DNA from: Dallia pectoralis
Taxonomy: Eukaryota; Chordata; Actinopteri; Esociformes; Umbridae
DNA: 64,000 bases
Direction of reading: 5' to 3'
NCBI GenBank assembly: GCA_029465975.1
Contig: CM055741.1
Span: 8,702,861 to 8,766,860, forward strand
Below are positions 46,671 to 59,097 of this stretch, in pieces. The position numbers were made by a program, and so were the translations under genes. Under the pieces are notes generated by a model. It searched no databases. It worked only from the letters and a program-made list of their open reading frames with translations, and was not told where the DNA came from. Position 1 is the stretch's first letter, and every line of letters starts with the position of its first letter.

Positions 46671-47299
46671 ACCTCCGCGCCGACGAGGGAAGCCATTCAT
46701 GTCAGAGGGAATAGATTAGGGCCTCTGCCATATTTCAGAGGTCATCCAAGGGAGACGACTTCCACAGACTGTTTCCCCTTTGCTCTGTCTTTGCCCCACG
46801 CTTTCGCTCTCTTTATTTTAACAAATTGACAGTGGCCCTGAAGCGTGACATTCCCTTAAGCCTAGTAATCCAAGATACCGCCAGACGCAATGTCTTTCTC
46901 TTCTCCCCCCTCCCCATTTTAGTGCACACTAGCTCATACCTTCAACCATTTCCCACTATAGATTTGACATGCTGTTTTTTAAATCTCGCACGCCGCAGCC
47001 AACGCAAGTCGTTCCCCGGCGCCCGAAAGACAAGCGCTCAAAGTAGCAAGGAGCGACCGGATGTGTAGAGCGTGTACAGTTTATGAGGTTGGCCTTGCAG
47101 GGCAGCATGTGGCGTAAGATACAGCGTGTGCTGTATGACAGGAAGCGTGCGGGTAGATGCGAACGACAGGTAGAATAGATGGACCGGACACCGGATCGTA
47201 AGTGGACAGAGGGGCGAGAAACGAGACAAAGAAAGTGCGCAAAGAGAGACAGCGGGAGGCAGAGGAAGTATAATTAAAGAGGGAGTTGTAAAGAGTGAG

Positions 47300-47830
47300 T
47301 GCGTACGGTGCTTACAGATGAGCAGGAAGCGGTTGTTGGCATTGTTCTCTCTGCGGTCATGCTGACTCCGCCGCCTTTAAAGCTGGCGGCAAAACAGATT
47401 CCGGCAGGGTGCCGGCGAACGACTCCGGTTCCGACTTCCTGCTCCCCGCCCGTCTCCCACGGCTTCGGCTAATGAACTCTCCGCGTATGCAGTGCGGCTG
47501 TGAAATCTCATTATCGAAACACTATTTTAATTGCGGTAGTTAGGAATTCGAACGCTGGGAAACCTCGCCGCAGTGGCAACCCCTGATATGGTAGGCGCAC
47601 AGCCGCGAGGGCCTAATCTAAAACAAATTAGATTGCGGCTTTCGAAGACGGATTGACGCTTCTGCTCCCTGTCCGTCGGGCTCTCTCTTTAGCAGGCGGA
47701 ATAGTAATCGTGTGTCGGATTTATTCAGCTTCGTAATTTGCCGTCGCTTTGTGCGAACGTCTGTGTTCGCTGGCTCACATTGTCGCCGGCGCTAAGGGAG
47801 ATGCTGGAGAGCCAGGTTAAGTGAAGGATG
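47300..47830. other. CpG-rich unique block between the two convergent genes
   Basis: About 500 bases of non-repetitive DNA with many CpGs and AT-rich homeodomain-like words (CTCATTATC, TTTTAATTG, CAAATTAGATT), flanked by lower-CpG DNA. No open frame of note. It could be a conserved non-coding enhancer, but the sequence alone cannot show conservation. Confidence 0.3.
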
Positions 47831-48882
47831 GTCAGAGTTTGGGGTGTGGCGGGAGATGTGATATTTTGGGAAAGGTTTGTGGTAGGTGGGTGTGAATGGA
47901 GTGCGATATGTTGAACCTATGGGTGGTTTTTAGTATGTCCTTTATGCAGTTTTAGTTATGTTTATGAAGGTAGAGAGAGATTTGTAATCGGGAGATATGA
48001 AACAGGTGGACTGGGAACGCAGTAAATGGCGAGTGTCACTTAACACTATGACTCAACACATCAGGGGTGTTGTTCGGAGACGCTAACGCTGCGCGGCTTT
48101 AAAATACAGCATTCAGGGTCTTTCTTTGTTTCCTGCTATGCTGTTTCCTGCAAACATTATTATTTAATATTTTTCATAAACTTCAGTTTCATCACCTTAA
48201 AAATATATATCATATTCTGTAACTATTAGCAACAATTGGGGATGCGGACAAAATACATTTCTTTGCTACTCAGGACAATAGTTTCACCACATCCATGTGT
48301 GGCCTGTTTCAAGTCTTCATATCTGTTACTAGTTGTATTGTAACTCATATTCGCTGTGGAAAGAATTGTGACAAATCTCGAATGACCACAAATGTCTGGA
48401 CAAGGCCTCATACCCAAACTTCAAACGATTACCCATTACAAGCATGTCAAATCCGATCCATCATACCGTCAATGCCTCGTGCAGTTGTGCTTCTTTCTTA
48501 TTTCCTTCTTGTTTTCACGCAACATTCGTTTTCGTTCTTTTTCGAAAAGAAAAAATGTAACGGGAGGTTGACTATGGAGAGACGCGTGTGGAGCCGTTCC
48601 TGGTGACATGATATTATGTTATGTAACAAAAGGACGACGCACCTGTTCTATATGACATTATACTACATTTGTGTATTACTAAATCAACGAGTGAATACCA
48701 TAAAAGTACCGCAAAAGTACACATAATCCAATTAGTACTCTCCAACAGAACACAGCTGTTTGTGTGAGCCAATATTTTTAAAACAAGGCTATCCTTTTTT
48801 ACCATTGCATTTTGAAAACCTTTTGTTTTTTTATCTTGTTCATGTTTACATTGTACCTTGCATTGCCCTAAAGAGAAACACT

Positions 48883-48888
48883 ATTAAA
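48883..48888 (+). promoter_or_regulatory. sh3pxd2a: Candidate poly(A) signal ATTAAA
   Basis: Common variant hexamer with T-rich DNA and TGTA words upstream, and GTGGTTT and GGTGTTGTTT downstream: good overall architecture for a cleavage site near 48,905. It lies about 80 bases before the LINE fragment. Confidence 0.4.
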
Positions 48889-48984
48889 TGTATTATCTTT
48901 GTGGTTTAACATGGCCTCTATGGTGTTGTTTATTTCACATTTCCAATAGGCAACTGCGCCAAGTTTGTTTGGAGATCAAGATGA

Positions 48985-50990
48985 TATATTCAGAATCAGT
49001 TTTATTCACCAAGTCTGTTGGCGATTAAACACACAGGAAATTGGTTCTGACCCCTAGTCGCTGAATTTCGACCACACATTTTAAAATGTACACAAACAGT
49101 GCAAACGGAGCGAAACACATGGCACAAACGGTCGAGAGGACACGACAAGAGAGACCAAGCCTAGTTGGCATATGTACAGGTAAATATGCGAGGTGTAATT
49201 TGTATCTGATGTGTGAGCAGATTGCAAAAAAGAAAAAGAGCAATTGTGCAAGAGACATATCTATCTGTATATACAGAAGTGCAAAAGAAGAGCAATATCC
49301 AGTTATAGTACAGGATGTCTATTTCGTATCCGAGCCGATAGTGACCACGGTGGGTAATGTGTTTGTGTGGGGGGGCAAAGGTCAGTCTCGCACTAGAGGC
49401 ATATTCCTTAGACTCACCAACATGGGGAAGAAGCTGTTGTTGTGGCAAGAGTTTTTTTTCTTGATAGACCTCAGCCATCTGCCAGAGGGGAGAGTTCTGA
49501 ATAGTCCGTTACCCGGATGGGAGGGGTCTGCCTCAATCTGTGCTGCCCACTGCGGTGACCTGGCTTTGAACAGCTCTTTATGAAATGTAAGCTGCCATCC
49601 CTCAACCTGAGAGGATGATGTGTTGCAGTCCGCCTTTATCCCTGACAGTGTCTGCAGCGTACCAGACGGTGATGGACGAGGTCAGGACTCAATGAGGCAT
49701 TAATCACTATGGACGTTGGTACTTTTTGAGCTGCCGCAGTCTTCGTTGAGCTTTCTTAGTGAGAGAGGTGATGTTCAGCTCCCATTTGAGGTCTTTGGCA
49801 ATGGATTTGCCCAGGAATCAAAAGGACTGCTATGTTTAATGGGGAGCCACCCAGGACAATGGGTTGAAGGACAATAGGTTGCAGTTGTTGGTGTACAGAG
49901 AAAAGAGGGGACAGGACACAACCTTGAGGGGAGCCAGTGCTGATGATCAGATGGTCAGACAGGTGTTTCCCCTCCTGTTGGATAGTAAGTCTGTGATCCA
50001 AATACAAGTGGACAGGGGCACTCTCTCATGGTGGAGCGCTTGTTCCGCAGGAGGGCTGCATGGGATTGTGGTGTTGAAAGCAGAGCTGAAGTCCACAAAC
50101 AGGATTCCAAGGGAGTCAAGATGCTGGAGAATGAAGTGGAGAGCCATGTTGATGTTGTCCCCACACCTGTTGTCCCTGTAGGCAAACTGCAGTGGGTCTA
50201 GAACTGGATCAGTGATGGTCTTAAGGTGTGACAGCACCTGGGGGTGATTTGCATTTGTAATTTGTTATCTGTCTAATCCCCCTCCAGACTGAAGCAGTGT
50301 CATTCGCTGAGAGCTGTTGCTTTAGTTTCTCATAATACAAGCCCTTTGTCTCTTTCACTGCTGTACTTAAGCCTCTCTGAGTAGGTCCCTTCTGAAGCAT
50401 CCTCCTTGATCGCCCGCAGACGCCTAAGATCAGCTGTGAACCGGAGTGTCGTGGTTATGGCATACCCTGGTTTGGGTTGTATGCAGCTATCCTTACAGAA
50501 GCTCAATAATGAAGTCACAACATCAGCATATTCGTCAAGGTTATCTGTGGCAGCTCTGAAGATGTAGATGAACATGTCCATGTCCCAATCAGCACAGTCC
50601 AGACACTCACGTAGACACTCTTTGGGTCCACTTATTTTTACTTTTTTAACAACAGGATTTATTTTTGCCTGTACGATGGAATTATGTGAACCATCACGTG
50701 GTCCGAGAGCCCCAGTGCAGCACAGCGTGGTTGGCATTCTTCACAGTAGTGTAACATTGGTCTATAATATTTGCATCTCTGGTTGGGTTTTTAATACATT
50801 GTATTTAGGAAGCTCCTGGCTGAGGTTACCTTTGTAAATGTCGCCAAGGACGATAACTAGAGAGTCCGGGAACAGCCGCTCAGTCGCCAGTATTTGTTCA
50901 GCTAGCAGCCTTTGAGCCTCTTTCACGTTACCAAGCGGCGGAATGTAAACACCAGCCAGAATGAATCAGGAAAATTCCCACTGACTGTAA
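48985..50990 (-). mobile_element. Degenerate LINE (CR1/L2-type) fragment
   Basis: On the reverse strand, in order from about 50,990 down: an endonuclease remnant (IPPLGNVKEAQRLLAEQ, then VIVLGDIYKGNL, the GDFN-like motif); a linker resembling LECLDCADWDMDMF and FCKDSCIQPK; reverse-transcriptase pieces (DPLQFAYRDN, VDFSSAFNT, GSPQGCVLSPL); and a 3' tail ending GTGAATAAAACTGATTCTGA near 48,985, a typical fish LINE terminus. Frameshifts, stops and a missing fingers/palm section show it is long dead. Length is about 2 kb, so it is 5'-truncated. It lies between the two genes, opposite to sh3pxd2a. Confidence 0.85.
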
Positions 50991-51887
50991 AATGGCGTGC
51001 AGTTAATGAAAAATGATTCCGTTCAGAAGAACCGTTATGTCGTTTGTCGTTGATTAGCTCAATGTGCTGTAGGCGTATACTACATTACACGTATTTCGCT
51101 GACTGACAAATCTTCATCCTCATGTATGTTACATGATAATATTACGTCGCGCTACACATGGAGTTCACAGTGTGAATATTTAATGTATAGTAGAGTAGTA
51201 AGATGTATATGAGATATTGCCTGAGGGAATTGCCCAGAGTTTACCGTTTTAACAAATTGCCGAACTTCCTTAGTAGTTTGTCTATCGGCCTTTTATGGAT
51301 CATATGGAAACCTATTGAGGAGTGTTCTCCATCAGTCTGGCATTTTCTTGCTGTTTTCTTCATTATGATGTAATTTCGACTTGTTCTCTGCAAAATGGAC
51401 GACAATACAGTCAAATTAAAGGGTATTGCGAGTTACAATTTGCCCTTGAAACCCCCAATTGTATAAATACAAAAACAAAAGTAACACTGCTGAAATACAT
51501 CTGGAGTTTACTGTACACACATGGTTTTGTATGTGTGTGTTCACCAGAACATTTGGACTCCTGTTTGATTTATAACTTGCTGATGCTTGCTGTGTACATG
51601 GGCTCCTGCAGTCAGTGTGCCTGGGGAATGATATTAATCTTAATCAATGGAGTGTATAATTGAAAATGTACAGGGTTAATTAAACTTGTGAAGATGTCTA
51701 TTGAGGACAATTGCTTTTTAATTATTTTGTTGTATGCGTTATAGTGGAATATGTAAGCCATGTGAATATCATATAGGATAGTCAAATCATATAAAAAGGG
51801 ATATTTCTTATGTACCAGATTGTGTAGTGCTCGTTTATAATCAAATCTATTCAAAATGTATTAGAAAAAACCTGCCGCAAACACTTT
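50991..51887. other. Intergenic spacer
   Basis: AT-rich unique DNA between the LINE and the candidate 3' end of neurl1. No gene, repeat array or RNA recognised. Confidence 0.6.
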
Positions 51888-54800
51888 TATGAAACACGTC
51901 CGGAAGGTTTATTGACACAACCTTTTGACTCACATTAAACAGAGCTCACAGATCACTTGGAAACTGTTTTTTGAATAAATACAGGTTTGCAAATATCTCA
52001 TACAAAGCGAAGTTATCACATTGTCTAAAAGATCACTATGGAATAGTTTCTAAAAAGTTTCCCAATGGTTACAGACTAACGTGGGGGTCAAATGAGTAGA
52101 AGATATACGAAATAATCACCTATAAATATAATTTCTAGAACATTCTTCTTTGTCATCAAAAATAAGAGCAATCATGCCTGATCTGTCACATTTTAAAATA
52201 CAACATTCTGTTAAAATACAACCCCCTAAAATCTGTTTAATGCTGGCCGATAGGAGGTTGTGTTGTAGCATCTGAATTAGTAGCTCGTCTTTGATTGGTC
52301 CCAATGCTCACTAACTAGGACGAGTGAACAATTCACTCGCATTTATTAAAAGATACTAAAAACTTCAAATGTGAATTTTTCCCTAGTAATGGTATCTGAA
52401 GTCTCTCTAAAATACAGGACAGTATAGCAAAGTACAGTAGATTCTGAGAAAAGTCTGAGCTCAAATCACTTCAAGGGAAGAAACATAAAAAACAATACGA
52501 TGTTGACAAACAAATCAGGAGAGAAACCCAAAATCATTGTCATGAGAAATATATAATACAAATATATTATAAACTTTTCCAGGTTACTAGATTAGGGAAA
52601 GATCTGGATCTGTATGACCACAGAAATGTGACCTTCACACGATTAACTTCAGATAAGTCAGTTGAATTTCCTAGTGTTTAACCCAATAAATATGTTCGTT
52701 GCACTTATGAATTCCGTGCATGCAGAAGTCTCGGTCGTTTCCTATGATATTCTACTTCTACCTGCTTACAGGTCGTCATTAGAAATCGTAAGGTAAGTCA
52801 TTTATGTTATGACCTCATGTTCAATGATTATTGATTAGTCCAAATCATCGCTTTTATTATACAAGTTGTCCTTATTGGATAGAGGCGACGTAAACAAAAA
52901 AATTATAAATCTATAAATCTATTTGTCATTTCGGATTTGGTCGGACCTCTAGTATTCGCCCAAAAATAGAACATCCAAGATATTTCCACTAACCATTTCA
53001 TAAGTACAATCAGGATTTTTATAAAGTGACATTAAATATTGCCAGCTACGGCCTTCAAACTAAAGACTGTATAAGAGCTATTGTACAAAAATAACTGGGT
53101 TGGACTGTTAGGAAAAAGGCGTGGACAGCATGTTAGAAATTCCCAATTCAACACCTGGATATTCAGGGACTGACAAACTGTTCTTTCCTAGAGCAATATG
53201 GTGTGATTGTATATTGCAAAGAATCCCAGATATCGGCAAACGGTACAATATATATTTTCTGGCATGAGAATATACAATCGAAGAAGTAGAGTACAAAGAA
53301 ACTGATTGAAATTTCATGGTTTGGTTCAACCAGAAAAGTGACATTACAATAATGATTAAAATATTACAAACCAAAAAAGCAGACCAAAACGTTTCCTTGT
53401 CGATACCACACCAATAAAAACAATTTGCCCTAATAATTATTAACATTAATTAATAACATTCCAAATGTGAAAGAAAACTTCAAGCAGTAGCGTGTATATA
53501 ATTCAAACAAACTTCTGTATGCAATTATAAAGATGTATAAGAAACATACATGTCAGTATTTGCCCCAGAAAACAAGAGCCAGCAAATACTGTAGCAGCAT
53601 CAGATTAAAGCCCCATTTATGAATTACCTATCAATTAAAAACAGGACGTCTACTATTTAAAAAAAGCCCGGCCTTTTCAGCTCTCTGTAAAAAGCTATGG
53701 CTTAGAGGTGCGAACACACACAGAGCTCGAGGTGGATTCCTATTTAAGTACTAATCACATACTGCCCATCATGTGTTACTGTGAGCTGTTAGCATACATC
53801 AACTTGTGACATATAGAAACCCACTTCTGGCTCTTATAATCCTGCACTAGTTTCTATGAAGATTATGGCTGGTGGGAGTCAATGAAAATCTCACTGCATT
53901 TTAGATATAAAATTTAAATAGGACTCAAAATGTCCATCAAACGGGCATCTTTGAGCTGAAGCTATTTCTGGTTGTCGAAATTGGACGGGTTCGATTGCAA
54001 TTCATAAGCTGGTTTTCCCGTTTCTGACACTTGTCTTCAGCCACAACAGCAACAGCGTATTTGGTTTTCAGTACGGGGTCTTGGTGAAAGACGCACGTTC
54101 ACACGTAACAAATGATTGTTTCATTCATCAAAGAACTTTCGTCGCATGTTGTCCTCGTTGCCATGGGGACAGCTGTTACCACGGCGACAATCACACGGCC
54201 ACAGTGTGCGAGTGCATTTGAGGGACGGGACTTCTGCAACCAGGTGAACGTGTATTGGGCTGCAGTTTGAGAAAATGTACCCTATTTTAGGGCCCGTTAA
54301 AACAGCTGAACCTGAGGAAATTGCGTCGCTGTTTCGTCACTTCCTGCTTCCCGTCACGTGACGTAGAGTCGGTCTGCGATCAGATGCTTAGGCAGCCAGT
54401 GACATTGTTTTCTCCGTTACGTTACGTCGTGAAGAATTGTTATCCTCTCACGTTTCGATGGGGCATTTTCCCAGAGGGCAATACTGACTTCAATGCAACA
54501 TACGACACGGCAAAGCAAGCAGCTAGCTGGCTATCTAGTGCAACAGTACAGCTACCAATGAACACGCTATTGGAAATAACTACCACACGCGCACGTACAT
54601 TTATGTACATACCATGTACTCATGTTCCGGAGCTTCACAACTTAAACTACACCGGTAGTCATCTTCCTAATGCAGAAAACCATTACTCTCTCCGATCACC
54701 ACCGATGAACAACTAGGACTTCAGTTTGCTTCTGCAGTTGCAGTTTTGCCTCAGTAAAAAACAGACACAAGTTGTGCAATATTGAGATGTTCGAAAAGGG

Positions 54801-55355
54801 GCGGCAATACTGGCCATTTCTTTGTTGATTTGTCACGATAATGAGCAAAACTGTCGGAATTTAACTGCCCACTTCTCTTTAACAAAAATAGTTAGCATCC
54901 AGACCGAAAATGTTGAATCGAAGCCACCTCCTTCGCTTTCACACAAGTGAGAAAGGCTTGCATGGGACGGCTCGAAGAGGCCAGAACAACAAAATAAAAT
55001 GTTACTTCACGTTTTCAATTCCTCAAAGCCTGAAACTTCCTGAATTGTAGGAGGAAAATACAAAGAACCGACACTAGTTGAGAGGAAGTTACTGCGGTGG
55101 TTGCGTGCCCTCCGTTGCTTCAAAAAGGCATCCCACAATGCATTAGACAGGGTAGTGTGAAGTGCAGAAGACTGAGCGTCAGTGTCAAGCATCAACCTAC
55201 AATAAAAGCGGCATTTGTCGATTCTTCCCCCAAAATCGGTCACAAAAAAGTACCAGAAAGTGGCGAGTCCGTTGTCCACACCCCTGAACTGAAAAAAGTA
55301 TCTTGCTTAAGGTCGCCTCAAATTAACTTGGGTTTGTGGTGCTTGGGAGACCCCC
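51888..55355 (-). other. neurl1: Probable neurl1 3' UTR (end uncertain)
   Basis: AT-rich, non-coding, repeat-poor DNA that follows the neurl1 stop on the reverse strand. Reverse-strand AATAAA hexamers occur at 51908-51913 and 52342-52347. The first is followed about 20 bases later by GT-rich DNA, so cleavage near 51,888 is plausible. Extent is inferred only from composition and these signals. Confidence 0.45.
51908..51913 (-). promoter_or_regulatory. neurl1: Candidate neurl1 poly(A) signal AATAAA
   Basis: Reads AATAAA on the reverse strand, with a GTGTTT-containing downstream element at the expected spacing. It is the last such hexamer before the intergenic spacer. Confidence 0.45.
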
Positions 55356-55612
55356 TTACGTACTGCGGTACGTCTTTATGATGTCTTTGATGTGTCTCCG
55401 GCAGATGGGACAGCAGGCGTTGGACATCTTCTTGAGTTTGACGCCGCACGCGTAACAGAGACACATGTGACCGCACGCGTAGATCACCGTGTCCACGAGG
55501 TTCTCGTAGCAGATGGAGCACTCGTCGCCGGACGGCCACCCGGGGCCCCTCGTGCTGCCCGACGGGAACGTGGGCGACTTGGGGAGGCTGACCGGAGAGC
55601 TGGGGCTCGTTC
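55356..55612 (-). CDS. neurl1: Neuralized E3 ligase, last exon with RING finger
   Basis: On the reverse strand an acceptor CTGACAG at 55613-55619 opens a 257-base exon. It reads TSPSSPVSLPKSPTFPSGS, then DECSICYENLVDTVIYACGH, MCLCYACGVKLKK, ACCPICRRHIKDIIKTYRST and TAA (55356-55358). The Cys/His spacing is a C3HC4 RING with the Neuralized-specific ending DIIKTYRS. The RING recruits the E2 in ubiquitylation of Notch ligands and other targets; substrate binding lies in the NHR domains, which are encoded outside this window. The exon starts two bases into a codon, matching the exon upstream. The match to vertebrate NEURL1 is strong; which teleost copy it is cannot be told. Confidence 0.95.
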
Positions 55613-55936
55613 CTGTCAGAGGGGCGAAGGAAAAGAACCAAGACGTTAGTGTCCGAGCAGCAAAACCATTCGGGTCATCACGTACGCTACAACGCTCATC
55701 TACTACAAACCCGCTGTAAAGGAAGCTTCCCTGTATTAGACCACATCAGAAGACAAAACTGTATGTCCTGGTTCAATGCACCAATGCCCTCTTGAAAGCC
55801 AGTGTGCCGACTCGACCCGCAATCTACCATGATCTGCCCCGTATCAGCCGTCGACGGCCTCCATCTTTACCCGCTGCTCGACCCCTGAGGTGTGCCCGGT
55901 TGTTTGGTCGAGCGGAGTTTGGAAAAAGGTACAGAC
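55613..55936 (-). other. neurl1: neurl1 last intron, 324 bp
   Basis: Short intron between the linker and RING exons. The donor reads GTCTGT on the reverse strand, a weak but GT-containing site; the acceptor is CTGACAG. No repeats. Confidence 0.8.
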
Positions 55937-56116
55937 CTCCGGCAGAGCTGCCGCAGTACGCCCCAGTGCAGGAAGTTCCCAGCCCTCCGTTCAGGACCGG
56001 GTCCGAGTTCCCGATCCCCAGGGCCAGGGCTAGACTGCTTGGGGTATGGGGGGAAGAGGAGGGAGAGCTGGGGTTGGACGGAACCCGTACCGTCTGGTCC
56101 CCGAGATGGGTGGAAC
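55937..56116 (-). CDS. neurl1: Neuralized E3 ligase, penultimate linker exon
   Basis: Reverse-strand exon of 180 bases, acceptor CTCCAG. It enters with two bases of a Gly codon and leaves with one, which joins the RING exon in frame. Encodes a Ser/Pro-rich linker: STHLGDQTVRVPSNPSSPSS, TPSSLALALGIGNSDPVLNG, then CTGAYCGSSAG. It contains no known domain; its position between NHR2 and RING and the frame match support it. No NHR-domain exon was found further right, so those exons lie beyond 64,000. Confidence 0.75.
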
Positions 56117-56676
56117 CTGGAGAAAGAGAAAAGACTATGTTTGGGGGGTAAGTCATCTCAGGTGAAGAAGACTGTTCTGTAGGCCTCTGGGCGCTGTGAG
56201 TAGGATAACATGCACACTAATATGCTTTTATAAATCCTATTATGGCAAGAGGCGGAGTATGGAGTCTATGTAAACATCGTACTCTGCATATCTTAAAAAC
56301 ATCGGTTTAAATTGAAGCAAGCATAAGCAGACTGGTCTTTAGGGAATCTTAAATCGTTCCAGAAGTAAACACCTAACAGTTCCAGCTGTGTTTCTGATCC
56401 GAGCACCAGCCAAGCGAATTAAATGAATTTGAAACTATGGAAAGTATGCCTCTTGGAAGTGCCATCTTGCCATCTTTGGTAAATGTCAAAAATCCGTGGT
56501 CAAAGTCCCCTCACACGGAACCACGATTATTGGGAAAATCTCTCTTTTTTCGTAAAGCATTTACCCGTATGAAATGATCTCTCTTAGGAGAAATACCAAC
56601 TGTTGCTGGAACAGAAAAAAAAGTAACGCCTGCGTTTTCTAAAGACACACTGACAACATTGTTCATCTACTGAATA

Positions 56677-56935
56677 GTGTAAATTACAGTAAAAGTGTAA
56701 ATTACAGTAAAAGTGTAAATGACAGTAAAGTGTAAATTACAGTAAAAGTGTAAAGTGTAAATGACAGTAAAGTGTAAATTACAGTAAAAGTGTAAAGTGT
56801 AAATGACAGTAAAAGTGAAGACTATAAATGACAGTAAAAGTGAAGAGTGTAAATGACAGTAAAAGTGAAGAGTGTAAATGACAGTAAAAGTGAAGAGTGT
56901 AAATGACAGTAAAGTGTAAATGACAGCACACCGAT
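56677..56935. repeat. Short-unit minisatellite (GTGTAAATKACAGTAAAA)
   Basis: About 13 copies of GTGTAAATTACAGTAAAA or GTGTAAATGACAGTAAA, with insertions of AGTGAAG, AGTGTAAA or none. Unit length therefore alternates between about 17 and 25 bases. It is close to neurl1's penultimate exon, about 560 bases upstream of it on the reverse strand. Confidence 0.93.
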
Positions 56936-59097
56936 GTTTGACCCCATGATCCATTCAAAATGAAAGACTTTTCTTATTGTTTTCGAGTTATCCAGGTGGT
57001 TGTCTGGGGCTGAATAAGGGGGACACATTTCACAGTGCACTCTCTCGACATACCTTCAATCTCTCACGAAGGCGTGGAAACATGTGAACTGATAGTTAGT
57101 TTGCGAAACACGTGTTCGCTCGCGACATACGGGATGAGGGGTCGCGTCTTCGAGACCCAGCCCTTCGGTTCGATCGGCGCGGTACGTATCAGGTTTTAAA
57201 GTCACAGACATTGGATGAATTGGAATCAGATCTCGGCTGAACACCACACAGTGTGCGTGTCGACGAAACGGGATCCGTCGGAAAATGCTATTTACGGTAG
57301 CGGTGGTGGGTAGGTGATTGTCGGGTGGGAGGGCTGTGTACGTTCAGCTGCTAGGAACCAGACCCCTAAATCCTCATTTAACCGAAGATTAGGGAAGAGG
57401 TTGCCCGTTTCATTTGTGTCTGCGATTAAAGAATAGTTAGGTCAAACGCGATATAGCAGGCAAGCAAGTTTATTCATTTTCTCATACATTAAAGCAATTC
57501 AATGTTCTGCACAAAGTCAAAAAGCTGAAATAATTGAATATGTGATTGTGTTTATCGCAACCTGTCTACTGGCATCGTATATGTCGAGCATTACATCTCG
57601 GTGTGTGTTACTGTGTACATTTCACATCGAGGTTGAACATGTCTTTAGCCATTTTTATAATTTACAAGTCAATTTAAATGATTACATTGTGTTAGGTATT
57701 TCATGACCTACGAACTGTCGGCAATTTCAAAATTATCAGAAGGAAAAGTTGAGTTCTCGGTGAGCTTCAATATAAGTCTCTACCTCTAGTGTCTAAATAC
57801 GGGCCCGTGTGGGAAAACACAGAAGCTTTGGTCGCCCTGGCACATAGATGACCCTTGGCCGACCAACAACCTATCGCCGGTTTGTGGTTTGTTCATCTTC
57901 AGGACCACTGTCTGTAGGTTCTCACCACTGCTGGCCAGGAGCACCCTATAAGCCTTGCCGTTTCAGCGATGCTCTGACCAAGACGACATGTGTCCTTGTT
58001 AGAAGATGATCGAGGTTATTCACTTCCGCCTGTGATTGGTCGTAACGTTTTATCTCATTTGTGTATACACACACACGCATATCGTACGTATACTTTTCTT
58101 CCATCGCTTTAAAGTTCCAAAAACGATGACCTGTCGGGAATAAAGAGAGCAGCGGCGCGACTAGATCCTCGAGCTCCCAGCAACACTTGCTCCAGTGTCT
58201 ATTATCCCTGGTCCATCACAACGGCGAAACGATGCACAGCCGAGAGCTATAGCGTGTCACCGAATACACAGCACGCTCACCCGAAACCGGGTTAAAGCAG
58301 GCTAGTCAAAGACGTAGGTGGATCGGGATTACGTTCTCCACGGAGACGGACCGCCGGAGAGACACGTTCTAGCCGGTATGCAAGTCGCCGCCATGACTTA
58401 TATTGCAGAGGAAACGAGGACATTGATAAATGAGTCTGCCCAGGTGAGAGAAGCATAGAGTGCTGTCATATTCACAGGGAACAGCATGGAGTATTGTTGA
58501 TGATTGCCCGGCGAGCCGCGGAACGGCGGATTCTACTTGATTAATCCGATGAAATTCAAGAGACGTCCCGCGGGCCACGAGGAGATTGTGTCAAACAGCC
58601 CCCTGCTATTTGTCAGCATCCAGGAAACAAACCAGCCGTTTCGTAATAGAATGTTATTATTTCTGGTTATAGGAACAGCTAAGGATGACGCTGTCATAGA
58701 GATCGGATTATATTGCCCTTTTCGGAAGTCCCAGGGAAAGGGCGAGGACATGGGAAAATGGTGAGGAATGCTAAATCGGAAGCATGGAGATTCTTAAAAA
58801 GCCCGTATGTTAGCGGTTGCCGAGTTCCGAGAATTACATATAGGAACCGGACATATTTCCTGATAATTGGAAGTTTTTCCTTTGGAATCCTTTGGTTAGT
58901 GCCAAACTGAATTAACATGTTAGTATTAACCGGGTATGATTTCTATAACTAGATGAGGCAAGTTGTGACTCTGCTACAACAAGAAGATGTGGTTTTAATT
59001 ATAAAGCAATCAGGGTACATTTCAGAAATGTACAATAAAACGCATGCTTCTATGAAAGTAATTAAAGTAACTGTAAATACGTCATACATGAGCAGTT

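Larger units (their letters stand above)
42646..48905 (+). other. sh3pxd2a: Probable long sh3pxd2a 3' UTR (end uncertain)
   Basis: Directly after the stop the DNA becomes AT-rich, lacks coding exons and has few repeats to about 45.7 kb, as expected for a 3' UTR. Candidate poly(A) signals on the + strand are AATAAA at 45981-45986 and ATTAAA at 48883-48888. The latter is followed by GT-rich DNA. Mammalian SH3PXD2A also has a 3' UTR of several kilobases. Which signal is used cannot be decided from sequence. The stretch 45.7-48.2 kb, with a CpG-rich block, looks less like UTR than the first 3 kb. Confidence 0.5.

Noticed and set aside
54321..54716. 131-codon open frame in the presumed neurl1 3' UTR, opposite strand
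   Set aside because: No recognisable domain and composition like the surrounding AT-rich DNA.
55392..55719. Forward-strand and alternative-frame reverse open frames over the RING exon
   Set aside because: They are shadows of the neurl1 coding frame, which alone shows the Cys/His pattern and the correct splice phase.
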